A stretch of 37,679 nt of DNA from Virgibacillus alimentarius (GCF_000709085.1 NZ_JFBD01000031.1:1-37679); one strand, 5' to 3'; positions 1-8,631 are shown, counted from the first letter of the stretch. Notes: a model not told the origin generated them from the letters alone. Numbers and translations: made by a program.

Positions 1-1908
1 TTTTTTACCTGTTCCTATTATCGTTGGTTTTAACCCTTTTTTCTTTAACAATTTTTTCGCTTCATTAGCATTTTCTCCAATTAATTCCGGAACTTTAATA
101 CGATCTACAGGTTCATTAGAATCTTTGTCAGGATTTACATCTAAATAATGTAAACTATTTTCCATCACATTTTTAAAGATAAAAGAGACTGGTGTTGAGC
201 CAGGGGCATAACCGTCATCTGTCTCTAAGTCAGGCTGTGTTACAGATACATACATCATCAATCTAGGATCATCTTTAGGTGCCATTCCTAAAAATGAAAA
301 AGTGTTATTTCCAACACCTGTAAGATATCCAGGTTTATCAGGGTCTGGAATTTGTGCCGTACCTGTTTTTCCTGCTACCGTATAATCATCCAGATGATAC
401 ATTTTTCCTGTTCCGTTTTCAGAACTGACTACAGATTCAAGTAAGTCCATCACCTGATCGGAGGTTTCTTTGGATATTGGTTGTCCAACAACATTTGGTG
501 ATTTTTCTTTGAGAACTTTCTCTGTATCTGGATCTACAATTTTTTTAATTACATAGGGTTGAAGCATTTTTCCATCATTTGCAATTGCTGTAGCAGCTTT
601 TAATTGTTGAATTGGAGTTACCGTACTCCCTTGCCCAAAAGCAGTTGTTATTTTTTCCAGTGGCCAATTATATAACAATTGCCCGCTTACTTCATTTGGT
701 AAATCGATATTCGTTTCTTCATCAAAATCAAAGCCCCTTAGATATTCTAGAAACGTTTCGGGACCAACCTTTTCCCAGGCAAGTTTCGCTGCTGCAACAT
801 TTGATGAGCGTGCGAATCCTTCATCATATGTGATTTTCCCCCATCCATTACCGCCATTATGATCAGCAATCGGAGTTATTCTATCGTTTACTTTGTATTT
901 ACCGGATTTAAACGTTTCCTCTCCGTTGTAAACACCTTCCTCAATTGCGGCAGCCCATGTAAACATTTTTACAGTCGAGCCTGGTTCAAATGGGTTTGAA
1001 ATAACGTCATTATACCAGTTCTTAACATTCGAAGGATTGTTTGGATTATAGCTTGGGCGATTACCCATTGCTATAATTTCTCCTGTTTTAGGGTTCATGA
1101 CAACTGCTGTAATTCGTTTCGGTTTGTATTCTTTACGAACTTGTGACATGACATCTTCCAATAAGGTTTGGATTTTTTGATCAATTGTTAAATAAATGTC
1201 ATCTCCATTTTCAGGCTTCTGGATGACTTCATTCGGATCTAGCAATTTTTTATTATATTTATCACGCTGATAAGATATATGTCCATCTTTCCCACCTAAA
1301 ACATCATTCATTTCTTTTTCTATACCTGCAAGCCCTGTAATTTTCCCATCTTTTTTTTGAGCAAATCCCAGAATATGAGAGGCGAATAGTCCATTTGGAT
1401 AATATCGAATTGCTTCTTTCTTAAATTTGATTCCAGGTATTTCTAGTTCCCCTATTTCATCTTTTGTTTGTTGTGATAATTCTTTACCAGCTTCACCGAA
1501 TTCTACTTGAAATTTTCCCTCTTCGATTCCGTCCTCAAGCCGCCCGTAAATTTCTTCTTCGTCCATATCCAAGAATGGTGCTAATGACGATGCTGTTTTT
1601 TCCGGATCTTTCACATGCTTAAGTTCATCGGAATCACCAGTATAAGCCTCATCTAGAATAGCATAAATGCGGAATGTTGGCCGATCATAAGCTAGGGTCA
1701 TATTATTACTATCAAAGATTTTTCCTCTTTCAGCATGTAAAGTATAAGACGAAGTTCTTTTTTCCTTAGCCCATTCTTCCAAGGATACATTGTCGATTAC
1801 ACCCACTGCTTGTATATAGATAAATCTCCCCATTATGACCAAGAAGGTTCCAACAAAAATCAACGTCAAAATTCCTGTCATGAAGTGGGTTGTTTTGTTT
1901 TTCCTCAT
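1..1908 (-). CDS. pbpB: Penicillin-binding protein 2B, septal transpeptidase (partial, C-terminus beyond the window)
   Basis: Septal peptidoglycan transpeptidase of the divisome, working with FtsW and FtsL/DivIC. The frame stays open from ATG at 1908 to base 1 (636 codons), so the stop lies outside. A short basic N-terminus and one membrane anchor (about residues 9-29) are followed by the dimerisation domain. The transpeptidase domain has the active-site S311-T-V-K314, S368-S-N370 and K514-T-G-T. A PASTA repeat begins at about residue 606 (VPELIGENA) and continues off the edge. B. subtilis Pbp2B has its active serine at almost the same position and also carries C-terminal PASTA repeats. The gene starts 18 bases after ftsL, with an AAGGGG ribosome site, in the order mraZ-rsmH-ftsL-pbpB. 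Identity is secure. SpoVD is the only close alternative, and the position next to ftsL argues for pbpB. Confidence 0.95.
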   Translation of the reverse strand, partial: MRKNKTTHFMTGILTLIFVGTFLVIMGRFIYIQAVGVIDNVSLEEWAKEKRTSSYTLHAERGKIFDSNNMTLAYDRPTFRIYAILDEAYTGDSDELKHVKDPEKTASSLAPFLDMDEEEIYGRLEDGIEEGKFQVEFGEAGKELSQQTKDEIGELEIPGIKFKKEAIRYYPNGLFASHILGFAQKKDGKITGLAGIEKEMNDVLGGKDGHISYQRDKYNKKLLDPNEVIQKPENGDDIYLTIDQKIQTLLEDVMSQVRKEYKPKRITAVVMNPKTGEIIAMGNRPSYNPNNPSNVKNWYNDVISNPFEPGSTVKMFTWAAAIEEGVYNGEETFKSGKYKVNDRITPIADHNGGNGWGKITYDEGFARSSNVAAAKLAWEKVGPETFLEYLRGFDFDEETNIDLPNEVSGQLLYNWPLEKITTAFGQGSTVTPIQQLKAATAIANDGKMLQPYVIKKIVDPDTEKVLKEKSPNVVGQPISKETSDQVMDLLESVVSSENGTGKMYHLDDYTVAGKTGTAQIPDPDKPGYLTGVGNNTFSFLGMAPKDDPRLMMYVSVTQPDLETDDGYAPGSTPVSFIFKNVMENSLHYLDVNPDKDSNEPVDRIKVPELIGENANEAKKLLKKKGLKPTIIGTGKK

Positions 1909-1926
1909 GCTACAAGGCCCCTTGAT

Positions 1927-2298
1927 CTAGTTGTTATATGCACTTGCTTTTTTTACATTAGCATCTTGGATTTTTAAGCCATTTTCCTTCGCTATTTTCG
2001 TGATTCTTTCCGGTCTACTTAATTCTTTCATTTCATATAATAGGCCTTCATTTGTAACCTGTTGGCTTTGAACTTTGTTTTCCAAATTTTGCAACTCTCT
2101 ATTCAGTTTATCAGTGGAAGCCGAATAAGAAACCGTATAAATACCAGCACAAATTAAACATGCTCCAACTACAGAATATAAAACTTTTTCACCTTTCGTA
2201 ATCCAACTTTTTTTACGTACTTTTACTGTAACCTGTTTTTCCTTTGGTGATTGCGTTGTATACGTCTGCTGCCAATTTCTAGCATGATTTGCGTTCAT
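1927..2298 (-). CDS. ftsL: Cell division protein FtsL
   Basis: Small bitopic divisome protein that forms a complex with DivIC and DivIB and activates the septal synthase. It has a basic cytoplasmic tail, one membrane helix (VLYSVVGACLICAGIYTV) and an extracellular heptad-like segment rich in Leu, Asn and Gln, as expected for the FtsL/DivIC coiled coil. A longer frame opens at GTG 2310, overlapping the rsmH stop by 4 bases (GTGA), but the GGAAGG ribosome site directly abuts that GTG. ATG 2298, 12 bases downstream of GGAAGG, is better placed and gives 123 aa, close to the 117 aa of B. subtilis FtsL. Sequence conservation in this family is low, so the call rests on length, topology and position between rsmH and pbpB. 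Confidence 0.9.
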   Translation of the reverse strand: MNANHARNWQQTYTTQSPKEKQVTVKVRKKSWITKGEKVLYSVVGACLICAGIYTVSYSASTDKLNRELQNLENKVQSQQVTNEGLLYEMKELSRPERITKIAKENGLKIQDANVKKASAYNN

Positions 2299-2306
2299 TA
2301 TTTTTT

Positions 2307-3275
2307 TCACCCTTCCACATTAGTAAATTTTTCATCCCATGTATGTACTTTTTCAACAATACGCAATTTAGCAGATCGCGATCTGCGATTTTGTTTTAAT
2401 TCTTCGTCACTAGGACTGATTGGTTTTCTAGTGATTCGTTTAAAAGGAGCTTCATTTTCCTGAGGAATAATAGGTAAATTTTTTGGGGTTTCTTTTGGTG
2501 TACTCCATTTTTTAAATGCTTGCTTGCATATTCGGTCTTCGAGCGAATGAAAAGTAATAACGGCAATACGGCCATTAATATCAATCACCCTTGCTGCTTG
2601 GTGAAGCGCATCATTAAATACTGCTAGTTCATCATTTACAGCAATTCTTATTGCCTGAAAAATCCGTTTTGCTGGATGGCCTCCTTTACGCCGTGCTGGC
2701 GCAGGAATTGCATCTTTTATAATATCCACTAATTCATGTGTAGTTTCTATTTTTTTAGCGTTTCGGTAAGACTCTATTTTCCTAGCAATCTGTTTAGAAA
2801 ATTTTTCTTCTCCATATTTAAAAAATATAGAAACCAATTGCTGATAGGTCCATGTATTAACGATTTTATATGCACTTAAATTTTGCGTTTGGTTCATTCG
2901 CATATCAAGCAATGCATCATGTTGATAGCTAAAGCCCCTTTCACCTTTATCAAGTTGCGGGGATGAAACACCAAGATCAAACAATATTCCATCTACACGC
3001 TTGATCCCTTTGTCATTTAATTCCTGCTCTAAACTGCGGAAATTTTTATTAATAAATTGTACTCGGTCATCATATTTTCTTAATTTTTGTTTGGCTGCCT
3101 CTAATGCATTGATATCTTGATCAAATGCTACAAGCAATCCACTTTGGTCTAATTTAGATGCAATTTGTTCTGCATGTCCCCCACCACCAACCGTACAATC
3201 TACATACGTACCGTCAGGTTTGATAGATAGACCATCAATTGTTTCATTTTTTAGTACACTATAATGTTCAAACAT
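2307..3275 (-). CDS. rsmH: 16S rRNA (cytosine(1402)-N(4))-methyltransferase RsmH
   Basis: SAM-dependent methyltransferase that N4-methylates C1402 in the decoding centre of 16S rRNA (formerly MraW). The SAM-binding glycine-rich loop is [13 protein letters not shown] at about residues 25-37. The family block [14 protein letters not shown] lies at 97-109 and the late FHSLEDR motif is present. The length of 322 aa is usual (B. subtilis 311). The start follows the mraZ stop by 18 bases, behind the purine-rich AAAAGTGGGTGT. The 3' end overlaps the possible upstream start of ftsL. The MFEHYSVL N-terminus is typical. Confidence 0.96.
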   Translation of the reverse strand: MFEHYSVLKNETIDGLSIKPDGTYVDCTVGGGGHAEQIASKLDQSGLLVAFDQDINALEAAKQKLRKYDDRVQFINKNFRSLEQELNDKGIKRVDGILFDLGVSSPQLDKGERGFSYQHDALLDMRMNQTQNLSAYKIVNTWTYQQLVSIFFKYGEEKFSKQIARKIESYRNAKKIETTHELVDIIKDAIPAPARRKGGHPAKRIFQAIRIAVNDELAVFNDALHQAARVIDINGRIAVITFHSLEDRICKQAFKKWSTPKETPKNLPIIPQENEAPFKRITRKPISPSDEELKQNRRSRSAKLRIVEKVHTWDEKFTNVEG

Positions 3276-3293
3276 TCATACACCCACTTTTTA

Positions 3294-3725
3294 TCAAATA
3301 TCGAAATCTAGCAAGTTTTCAGCAATTTCCCCAAACGAATCTTCAGAGTCATTAAAGTACTCTTCCCAACTATCGTTTGCCCAGAATTCAACCCGGTTAG
3401 AAACACCAATAACTGCACACTCCTTTTCCAAATCCGCATATTTTCTTAACGGCTGCGGAATATTTATTCTTCCCTGTTTATCAACTTCACATTCAACTGC
3501 ACCAGAAAAGAAAAAACGAGTGAATGCTCTTGCATCTTTTTTAGTAAGTGGGAGTTTTTTTAATTTTTCTTCTAAAAGTTTCCATTCCTCCATTGGATAA
3601 GCGAACAGACACTTGTCCAGTCCACGGGTAACAACAAAGTTTTCTCCAAGTTCACTGCGAAACTTGGCTGGGACTATTATTCTTCCCTTTGTGTCAATGT
3701 TGTGTTGGAATTCACCCATAAACAT
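3294..3725 (-). CDS. mraZ: Transcriptional regulator and division-cluster repressor MraZ
   Basis: First gene of the division and cell-wall cluster. MraZ proteins form ring-shaped oligomers of SpoVT/AbrB-type DNA-binding units and control their own operon. Two such units are visible, about residues 5-47 ([18 protein letters not shown]) and 76-119 ([18 protein letters not shown]), each with the D-K/GR-I-x-P core. The length of 143 aa is standard. ATG 3725 sits behind GTGGGG with an 8-base gap. Three GTGG boxes with exact 10-bp spacing lie 33-56 bases upstream and are listed separately as the probable operator. It probably regulates its own transcript together with rsmH, ftsL and pbpB. Confidence 0.95.
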   Translation of the reverse strand: MFMGEFQHNIDTKGRIIVPAKFRSELGENFVVTRGLDKCLFAYPMEEWKLLEEKLKKLPLTKKDARAFTRFFFSGAVECEVDKQGRINIPQPLRKYADLEKECAVIGVSNRVEFWANDSWEEYFNDSEDSFGEIAENLLDFDI

Positions 3726-3757
3726 ATAGTTCGCCCCACTTTCTTGTATTCATGTTA

Positions 3758-3781
3758 CCACATCTCTCCACATTTCACCAC
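3758..3781 (-). promoter_or_regulatory. Probable MraZ operator: three GTGG boxes at 10-bp spacing
   Basis: On the minus strand, GTGG occurs three times with starts exactly 10 bp apart (plus-strand CCAC at 3758, 3768 and 3778). MraZ of E. coli binds TGGGN repeats, and mycoplasma MraZ binds AAAGTGG repeats, both with a 10-bp period. The location just upstream of mraZ fits autoregulation. A weak promoter candidate (TTGGCA, then an AT-rich spacer) lies upstream of the boxes and I do not call it. Confidence 0.6.
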
Positions 3782-3853
3782 TGTATTTTTAATCAAATAT
3801 AAAATGCCAAAAAATAACAGGATTATTAACTTGTGTAAGGGAGTATAGTAATT

Positions 3854-3894
3854 AAAAAAAGCGACTGTGGACCATTGCCACAATCGCTTTTTTT
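3854..3894 (-). terminator. Terminator downstream of bshC
   Basis: Inverted repeat AGCGACTGTGG / CCACAATCGCT with one mismatch and a short loop, flanked by A7 and T7 runs, so it reads as an intrinsic terminator on either strand. It lies between the bshC stop and the mraZ promoter region and would separate the two transcripts. Confidence 0.8.
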
Positions 3895-3940
3895 ATTATT
3901 AAATAAATTTAGCTTTCGAAAAGATCATTTTTAGGTTTTG

Positions 3941-3957
3941 GTGGGGAAAAGTGGGTG
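3941..3957 (+). promoter_or_regulatory. Second possible MraZ box pair, opposite orientation
   Basis: TGGGG-AAAAG-TGGGT on the plus strand has two TGGGN units separated by five bases. This matches the general layout of MraZ sites but faces away from mraZ and lies beyond the bshC terminator. It could be a distal operator or chance. Confidence 0.25.
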
Positions 3958-3960
3958 CTA

Positions 3961-5577
3961 TTATATATGAATAATGAAATGCTCTTTTTCAAATGAGCAT
4001 GCTTCACCTGTTAATTGTTTAATAAAATACACTCCACACTTATTCCATAAAGGTAATAAATTCCATATCCGCTCTTGCAATCCTCCGGAAGGGTGTAGCG
4101 TATTGTGTAAACGATCAAATTCTGCTAATTCCTGCGCATATTTAGCCTCTAATACGTTGACCATCCGTTTTTTTAAATAATCCACATTTGCTTGTAAATA
4201 ATATAAATTTTTAGCTGCTAGTTCTCCTAGATCTGATTGCATTTCTTGTGCAACATTTCTTAATGGTAGATGTACTTTTTCAATCTCCAATTTAATTTCG
4301 TCTGCCATTTGCTCTATTGGAGGACTTTGCTTAGCCTCTAACCAATTTTGCTTTAAATCATCTATTCCGCTTTCAATGACGCGGGTATCGGAGATTTCAT
4401 ATTTGGCTAATAGTTTACTTACACTTTTATCTATAAAAGTAAATGATAGACGAGGTAACACTGGCGGCATTTTTAAGTTAACAGCTCGAAATGCAGGTTT
4501 TAATACCGACCAATAACTGATTTCCCCGTTTCCACCAATAAATGCTAAAGTAGGAAATAATAGCTCCTGCATTATCGGACGTGTAACAACATTATTGCTT
4601 AGTAGATCGGGGGTGTTTTTTGCAACGTTAAGTAATTCTTCTGTTGTTAATTCAACTTCATCCTGTTTCCCTCTCCAAGCCCCATTTTCATTTCGAGTAA
4701 GCAATACCCGCTCCTGATTTTGATGGTAGAAAAGATGTGCGTCATGAGGTCCTAGATCTAGCGGAAGCGAGTATCCTTCTTGTTTTAGTTGTTGGTAAGC
4801 TGTATATACGCCAGAAGTTATTTCAGATTGTTTATGAATTAGCTCTACAAAGTGCTCCGTTTCTAAATGACGTACTTTTGGGTGCCCAGAGTCAATTAAT
4901 ACCAATCCTTCTTGATTAAATATCTGATAAATAACCCGTGCAAAAAAGTCAACATAGGTTTTCGACAGGTACAAACAGTCCTTCACTGCAGTATATAGGT
5001 CTTTCGTATACGCTGTTTCTTGAAGCTGCACAAATAATTGATTGATCCATTTGGTTGCCTCTTCTTTATCCAGATCAATAGTCGAGATGGAGCGCTTTTC
5101 TTTCGTACGCTGTCGCAATTTATGTTTTTTCATTTCTGTTTTATCTGGTAAATAGACATGGTTAATCTCATCAAAGTCATGATCTTCACCTGCTATCCAA
5201 AATACTGGAATAACAGGGATGTTTAAATGTTCTTCCTGCTGTTTAGCGAACTGGATAATTGAAATGATTTTATTTATTGTATAAAGTGGCCCTGTTAATA
5301 ATCCTGCTTGTTGACCCCCAATCACAACAACACTTTCCTCATTGTTTAATCTTTCTATATTATGATGTGTCGTATCAGGAGCATCCCATTGCTGGTTTAT
5401 CGTATGTAATACATTTATTAAATGCTCCCGGTTAAATGAACGGCTTTTTAAATCTTTGACCCTCTGTTCATAGTTTTGAAATGGAGGATAATCAAAATGA
5501 TTCCTAATAGTTCCTGTATTATTGCGATAATCATGTATTAATTTGCTTTGGTTTAACTGCATAGGGTCAATCCGCAT
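3961..5577 (-). CDS. bshC: Putative cysteine ligase BshC, bacillithiol synthesis
   Basis: Catalyses the last step of bacillithiol synthesis, adding cysteine to glucosaminyl-malate. Bacillithiol is the main low-molecular-weight thiol of this group. The protein is 538 aa from ATG 5577 (B. subtilis BshC 539 aa). The family blocks VVIGGQQAGLLTGPLYTINK, VFWIAGEDHDFDEINHV and FPTLAFIGGNGEISYW are present. A helical, coiled-coil-like segment lies near residues 430-480. An in-frame ATG 9 bases upstream (5586) is only one base from the AAAGGAG ribosome site, so 5577, at a 10-base gap, is the better start. It sits between a DUF3397 gene and mraZ, the usual Bacillaceae order. Confidence 0.93.
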   Translation of the reverse strand: MRIDPMQLNQSKLIHDYRNNTGTIRNHFDYPPFQNYEQRVKDLKSRSFNREHLINVLHTINQQWDAPDTTHHNIERLNNEESVVVIGGQQAGLLTGPLYTINKIISIIQFAKQQEEHLNIPVIPVFWIAGEDHDFDEINHVYLPDKTEMKKHKLRQRTKEKRSISTIDLDKEEATKWINQLFVQLQETAYTKDLYTAVKDCLYLSKTYVDFFARVIYQIFNQEGLVLIDSGHPKVRHLETEHFVELIHKQSEITSGVYTAYQQLKQEGYSLPLDLGPHDAHLFYHQNQERVLLTRNENGAWRGKQDEVELTTEELLNVAKNTPDLLSNNVVTRPIMQELLFPTLAFIGGNGEISYWSVLKPAFRAVNLKMPPVLPRLSFTFIDKSVSKLLAKYEISDTRVIESGIDDLKQNWLEAKQSPPIEQMADEIKLEIEKVHLPLRNVAQEMQSDLGELAAKNLYYLQANVDYLKKRMVNVLEAKYAQELAEFDRLHNTLHPSGGLQERIWNLLPLWNKCGVYFIKQLTGEACSFEKEHFIIHI

Positions 5578-5692
5578 AGAACACATACTCCTTTAATTTA
5601 TAATATCCATTTTGTATTGTACATAAAAGAATATAATATTTCATGTAATCTGTTTGATGGATAAGTTCATCTGAAGACTATTTTTTGGCAGT

Positions 5693-6082
5693 TTAATCAA
5701 AAAACATCCCCTGTGAAACTCCTATAAAAAATAAACAAATATACATCATTAAAAAGAATAAAAAGCTCATTCGCCAAACGAGTTTAATTGCTTTAGAAAA
5801 ATTCACCTCATTTTTTACCTTCCACTGATTAATTACGATTATTGTAAATAAAAGTAAAAAACAAAGAAGGACGATCCCCACTACTTGCTGATTAAAAATG
5901 ATACGTATTAATATTAGGTCGGCAATAATATATAAAAGACATGACCAATGAACTGCAAAATGTAGCGCTTTTAACTTGTGGAAAGAAAATTTCAAAGCGC
6001 CCCAATACATGATGAGCGTTACAATCATTGGGAAAGTGATCATTCCAGCAATAAAATATACGATAACATCAACGAGTATCAT
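5693..6082 (-). CDS. DUF3397 integral membrane protein
   Basis: Protein of 129 aa with four predicted membrane helices (about residues 5-27, 42-60, 66-86, 103-124) and little soluble sequence. The size, topology and position match the DUF3397 family often found between panE/ylbQ and bshC in Bacillaceae. No function is established. Its ATG overlaps the stop of the panE-like gene by 4 bases, so the two are probably translated together. A histidine and a lysine between helices 1 and 2 (KLKALHFAVHW) are the only polar features of note. No catalytic motif is visible. Confidence 0.75.
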   Translation of the reverse strand: MILVDVIVYFIAGMITFPMIVTLIMYWGALKFSFHKLKALHFAVHWSCLLYIIADLILIRIIFNQQVVGIVLLCFLLLFTIIVINQWKVKNEVNFSKAIKLVWRMSFLFFLMMYICLFFIGVSQGMFFD

Positions 6083-6960
6083 TGATCAATCTCCTTTTCG
6101 CGTTCAAGTGCACGAATACCGTCATATACAAACGTACTATATGGTAGATGGGATGTATGGTCACATTGATTGATAATATAACCTGTAATTGCTTCAATCT
6201 CTGTTTTTTGTTTCCCTTTGATATCCTTTAACATAGAGGAAGTATTTTTCCTAGTATTTTCTGCTATTGATTGCACACGATTCCATTGTTTTAGAAAATC
6301 CATTTTTAAAACCATAGCTGCTTCCATGCATAACACTTTAGCAATTTGATTGATAAACGGATTATCTATAATTGCTCCATTTCTGACATGCAATAAAGCG
6401 GTAAGCGGATTAATCACTGCATTGACAATTAACTTTTCATGTAATAGCCGTCTCCAATCCGCTTCCTTCTGTACTGGAAAACAACATTGATCGAATTGTT
6501 CTACTAGTGTTTCTAAGTGTACGTTTCCCTTTTGAAAGACAGCCAATCTTATTAATCCTTTCCCTGTATGCTGAACATAATTATCTGTTTTCCGTAACGC
6601 ACCATGTTCAACGACACCGACGAAAATGGGGTTATCCATATCAAGAAGTTCGATATGTCCCATTCCATTTTGTAGGAAAATGAAAGGAGTATCTGTCTTT
6701 TGCATTTTTATTTTTGTTAAAATAGTAGAAATCTGGGATTGTTTTACACAAATGATCAAACAATCTTCCTGTTGTAATTCGTCTAACAGTAAAGCTTTAA
6801 CTGGACGTGGTTTAGAACTTTCTGCTGTAAATAAACCGTCATCATTGATTTTTTGTTTTTGCTCTTTACGTCTGCAATAAATAGTGACCTCATGTTCCTT
6901 ATATAGATAGCCGCTGACTAATAGCCCGATGGAACCACCGCCAACTATACCTACTTTCAT
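6079..6960 (-). CDS. panE: 2-dehydropantoate 2-reductase family protein (YlbQ/PanE)
   Basis: NADPH-dependent ketopantoate reductase family, the pantothenate and CoA pathway. The Rossmann nucleotide-binding motif G7-G-G-S-I-G12 opens the protein. The catalytic block K176-LIV-N180-AVI-N184-P has the K-x3-N-x3-N-P spacing of PanE. Length 293 aa is typical (B. subtilis YlbQ 298). A GGGGGAGTGAG ribosome site precedes ATG 6960. It is divergent from ylbP and overlaps the downstream DUF3397 gene by 4 bases. Bacilli can carry several PanE paralogues, so whether this copy is the main ketopantoate reductase cannot be told from the window. Confidence 0.85.
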   Translation of the reverse strand: MKVGIVGGGSIGLLVSGYLYKEHEVTIYCRRKEQKQKINDDGLFTAESSKPRPVKALLLDELQQEDCLIICVKQSQISTILTKIKMQKTDTPFIFLQNGMGHIELLDMDNPIFVGVVEHGALRKTDNYVQHTGKGLIRLAVFQKGNVHLETLVEQFDQCCFPVQKEADWRRLLHEKLIVNAVINPLTALLHVRNGAIIDNPFINQIAKVLCMEAAMVLKMDFLKQWNRVQSIAENTRKNTSSMLKDIKGKQKTEIEAITGYIINQCDHTSHLPYSTFVYDGIRALEREKEIDQ

Positions 6961-7110
6961 TTATCACTCACTCCCCCTTTTTGCTCTTCATCTTGTTCAG
7001 AGCATTTATCCATTGAATAATCGCTTTCCGTCATTTCATTCTAGTACTGTTTATATTATAATAAAAGAAGCATATCATAATTTATTAGGAACATCGAAGG
7101 GGGCATTTTT

Positions 7111-7599
7111 ATGGAAAATATTAAAGTTGAAAATCTTCTCATAAACTATAAGACGTTAGAAGCATTTAAACGCTTTAAGGCGTACGGAAATCAGGAGCTC
7201 TCCATGTTAGAAGACTTAGAAAGTAATATTGTTGAAAACAATAGTAAATCGCCTTTTTATGGAATTTACTATGGTGACAATCTTGTTGCCAGGATGAGTC
7301 TTTACCAAATTAAGAAAAAATATGATTTTTATTTTGATCCACCGCAAGATTATATGGCCTTATGGAAGCTGGAGGTTCTGCCTGATTACAGGGAAAAAGG
7401 CTATGGGACAGCATTAGTTGATTATGCAAAAAGTTATCAATTGCCAATCAAAACAAATCCCCGAATCAATTCCCATGGATTTTGGGAAACACTTGGATTT
7501 CAAAAGGCACATTATGAAATGGAAAGAGATTTGGGAGAAAATCCACTTATCTGGCTTCCGAAGGGAGTTCAAGAAAAAGAAGTAGCGAAAGAGCAATAA
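7111..7599 (+). CDS. ylbP: GNAT-family N-acetyltransferase YlbP
   Basis: Predicted acetyl-CoA-dependent N-acetyltransferase of 162 aa. The acetyl-CoA loop (motif A) is L90-PDYREKGYGTALV with R-x-K-G-Y-G at residues 94-99. A beta-strand block KLEVL precedes it and a YAKS helix follows, as in GNAT folds. The substrate is unknown. The name is based on the N-terminus (ENLLINYKTLEAFKRFKAYG) and on position between panE/ylbQ and gerR/ylbO. The GAAGGGGG ribosome site and ATG 7111 agree. A TATAAT-like -10 near 7056-7061 with a weak -35 may be its promoter. Confidence 0.88.
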   Translation: MENIKVENLLINYKTLEAFKRFKAYGNQELSMLEDLESNIVENNSKSPFYGIYYGDNLVARMSLYQIKKKYDFYFDPPQDYMALWKLEVLPDYREKGYGTALVDYAKSYQLPIKTNPRINSHGFWETLGFQKAHYEMERDLGENPLIWLPKGVQEKEVAKEQ

Positions 7600-7617
7600 T
7601 CGATTTTTTTTAACTCT

Positions 7618-7656
7618 AAAAGCCATGAATGATTTATGCTTGCATTCATGGCTTTT
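7618..7656. terminator. Bidirectional hairpin between convergent ylbP and gerR
   Basis: Perfect 14-bp inverted repeat AAAAGCCATGAATG / CATTCATGGCTTTT with an 11-base loop, in the gap between two convergent genes. The U-tracts are short, so termination is likely but not certain. Confidence 0.65.
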
Positions 7657-7659
7657 AAC

Positions 7660-8139
7660 TTACACATGATTATTCTTTTTTACCCAATTCCACAAATTCC
7701 CCATTTCCGTCCACGCATCATCATATCGTGTCAGCTGCTCTTTTAGTTGTGCATTTTCGCTTTTTAAATGCTCAAGAAGTTTTTCTTGTTCTATTTGATG
7801 CTTATTGGTCGTATCTATATAATCATTTTTCATTTTTTCTAATAATAAAATTGCTGTATCTATTGAACTTCTATCTTGATTTGTGTTAAAACCTTCATTT
7901 TGCAACTGATTTGAACCATCTCTTCTTTCTTTTTTCGCAAGCGTAATTGCATCCTGGTATTGCTTGCGTATTGTGGCATTCCAACGGAATCCGCATGCTG
8001 CGGATGTGCGGGATAGTTGTTTTGCTACTTCTTTAAACGCTTCCAATTGCGTTTTCCCCTCACTAATATAACGGAGTACCGTTTCAGCTAGAAGCAGATC
8101 TTCATCATTTGACCATGCATCTTGACGCGTTACATTCAT
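7660..8139 (-). CDS. gerR: RsfA-family sporulation transcriptional regulator (YlbO/GerR)
   Basis: Predicted DNA-binding regulator of 159 aa. The N-terminal 55 residues form a Myb/SANT-like domain (W9[13 protein letters not shown] and [10 protein letters not shown]), the signature of the RsfA family. A basic linker and a glutamate/lysine-rich coiled coil follow (about 95-140), then a short tail. In B. subtilis GerR is a sigma-E-dependent regulator in the mother cell during sporulation. The assignment to GerR rather than RsfA is by position between ylbP and rpmF. The ribosome site TTAGGAGGGG precedes ATG 8139. An 8-bp inverted repeat sits directly upstream and may be a control site. Confidence 0.85.
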   Translation of the reverse strand: MNVTRQDAWSNDEDLLLAETVLRYISEGKTQLEAFKEVAKQLSRTSAACGFRWNATIRKQYQDAITLAKKERRDGSNQLQNEGFNTNQDRSSIDTAILLLEKMKNDYIDTTNKHQIEQEKLLEHLKSENAQLKEQLTRYDDAWTEMGNLWNWVKKNNHV

Positions 8140-8154
8140 AACACCCCTCCTAAT

Positions 8155-8181
8155 GTATTTGCTATCAATATATGCAAATAC
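8155..8181. promoter_or_regulatory. Inverted repeat upstream of gerR
   Basis: GTATTTGC and GCAAATAC are perfect 8-bp inverted arms separated by 11 bp, immediately upstream of the gerR ribosome site. The spacing puts the arms about two helical turns apart, which would suit a dimeric regulator. This is only a pattern. No known regulator motif was matched. Confidence 0.35.
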
Positions 8182-8383
8182 TAGGAGAGGTAGAATCGCA
8201 GTTTAAAATTTTATAAGGAATCACAGTCTCTTTGTTTTATCAATCACCTTAAGGTAGTTGGAATGATCGGAAATGTTTTAGTAGATACAATTTTTTCTGA
8301 GGATTTATGTTGGTAGTCTGTTAATAGAAGATCGAAAGGGAGTAAATGAAAGGGATGCTTCTTTTTAGGAAGGTATTATCAAT

Positions 8384-8418
8384 AAAAAAAGCAGATCACC
8401 TCTTCTACAGTGATCCGC
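8384..8418 (-). terminator. Terminator downstream of rpmF
   Basis: On the minus strand GCGGATCAC / GTGATCTGC with a 10-base loop is followed by T7. It lies 11 bases past the rpmF stop and is a typical intrinsic terminator for the ylbN-rpmF transcript. Confidence 0.85.
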
Positions 8419-8428
8419 GTTTTATCAA

Positions 8429-8602
8429 TTATCTATTTACTACTTCTTTCCCATCATAATGTCCACAAGCTTTACATACATGGTGTGGCTTTGTTAGTTC
8501 TCCACAATTTGAACACTCAACCATGCCAGGTACGTGTAATTTTTTATGCGTACGACGTTGATTTTTTACTTTTTTAGAAGTTCTTCTCTTTGGTACTGCC
8601 AT
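8429..8602 (-). CDS. rpmF: 50S ribosomal protein L32
   Basis: Ribosomal protein of 57 aa. It has the conserved basic start [11 protein letters not shown] and a zinc ribbon C30-x2-C33 ... C43-x2-C46, so this is the zinc-binding form of L32. The ribosome site AAAGGAGGTG is near perfect, 7 bases before ATG 8602. It lies 29 bases after ylbN. The pair YceD/DUF177-rpmF is conserved across many bacteria, and the shared promoter is upstream of ylbN. The sequence is complete and unremarkable. Confidence 0.97.
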   Translation of the reverse strand: MAVPKRRTSKKVKNQRRTHKKLHVPGMVECSNCGELTKPHHVCKACGHYDGKEVVNR

Positions 8603-8631
8603 GACTTACACCTCCTTTATTTAATCTTTTC

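Noticed and set aside
612-833. 73-residue plus-strand frame opposite pbpB
   Set aside because: It is antisense to the transpeptidase domain, has no ribosome site and low-complexity composition.
8349-8462. Short plus-strand frame starting MKGMLLFRK behind AAGGGAG
   Set aside because: It runs antisense through the rpmF terminator and the end of rpmF; the ribosome-site match looks coincidental.
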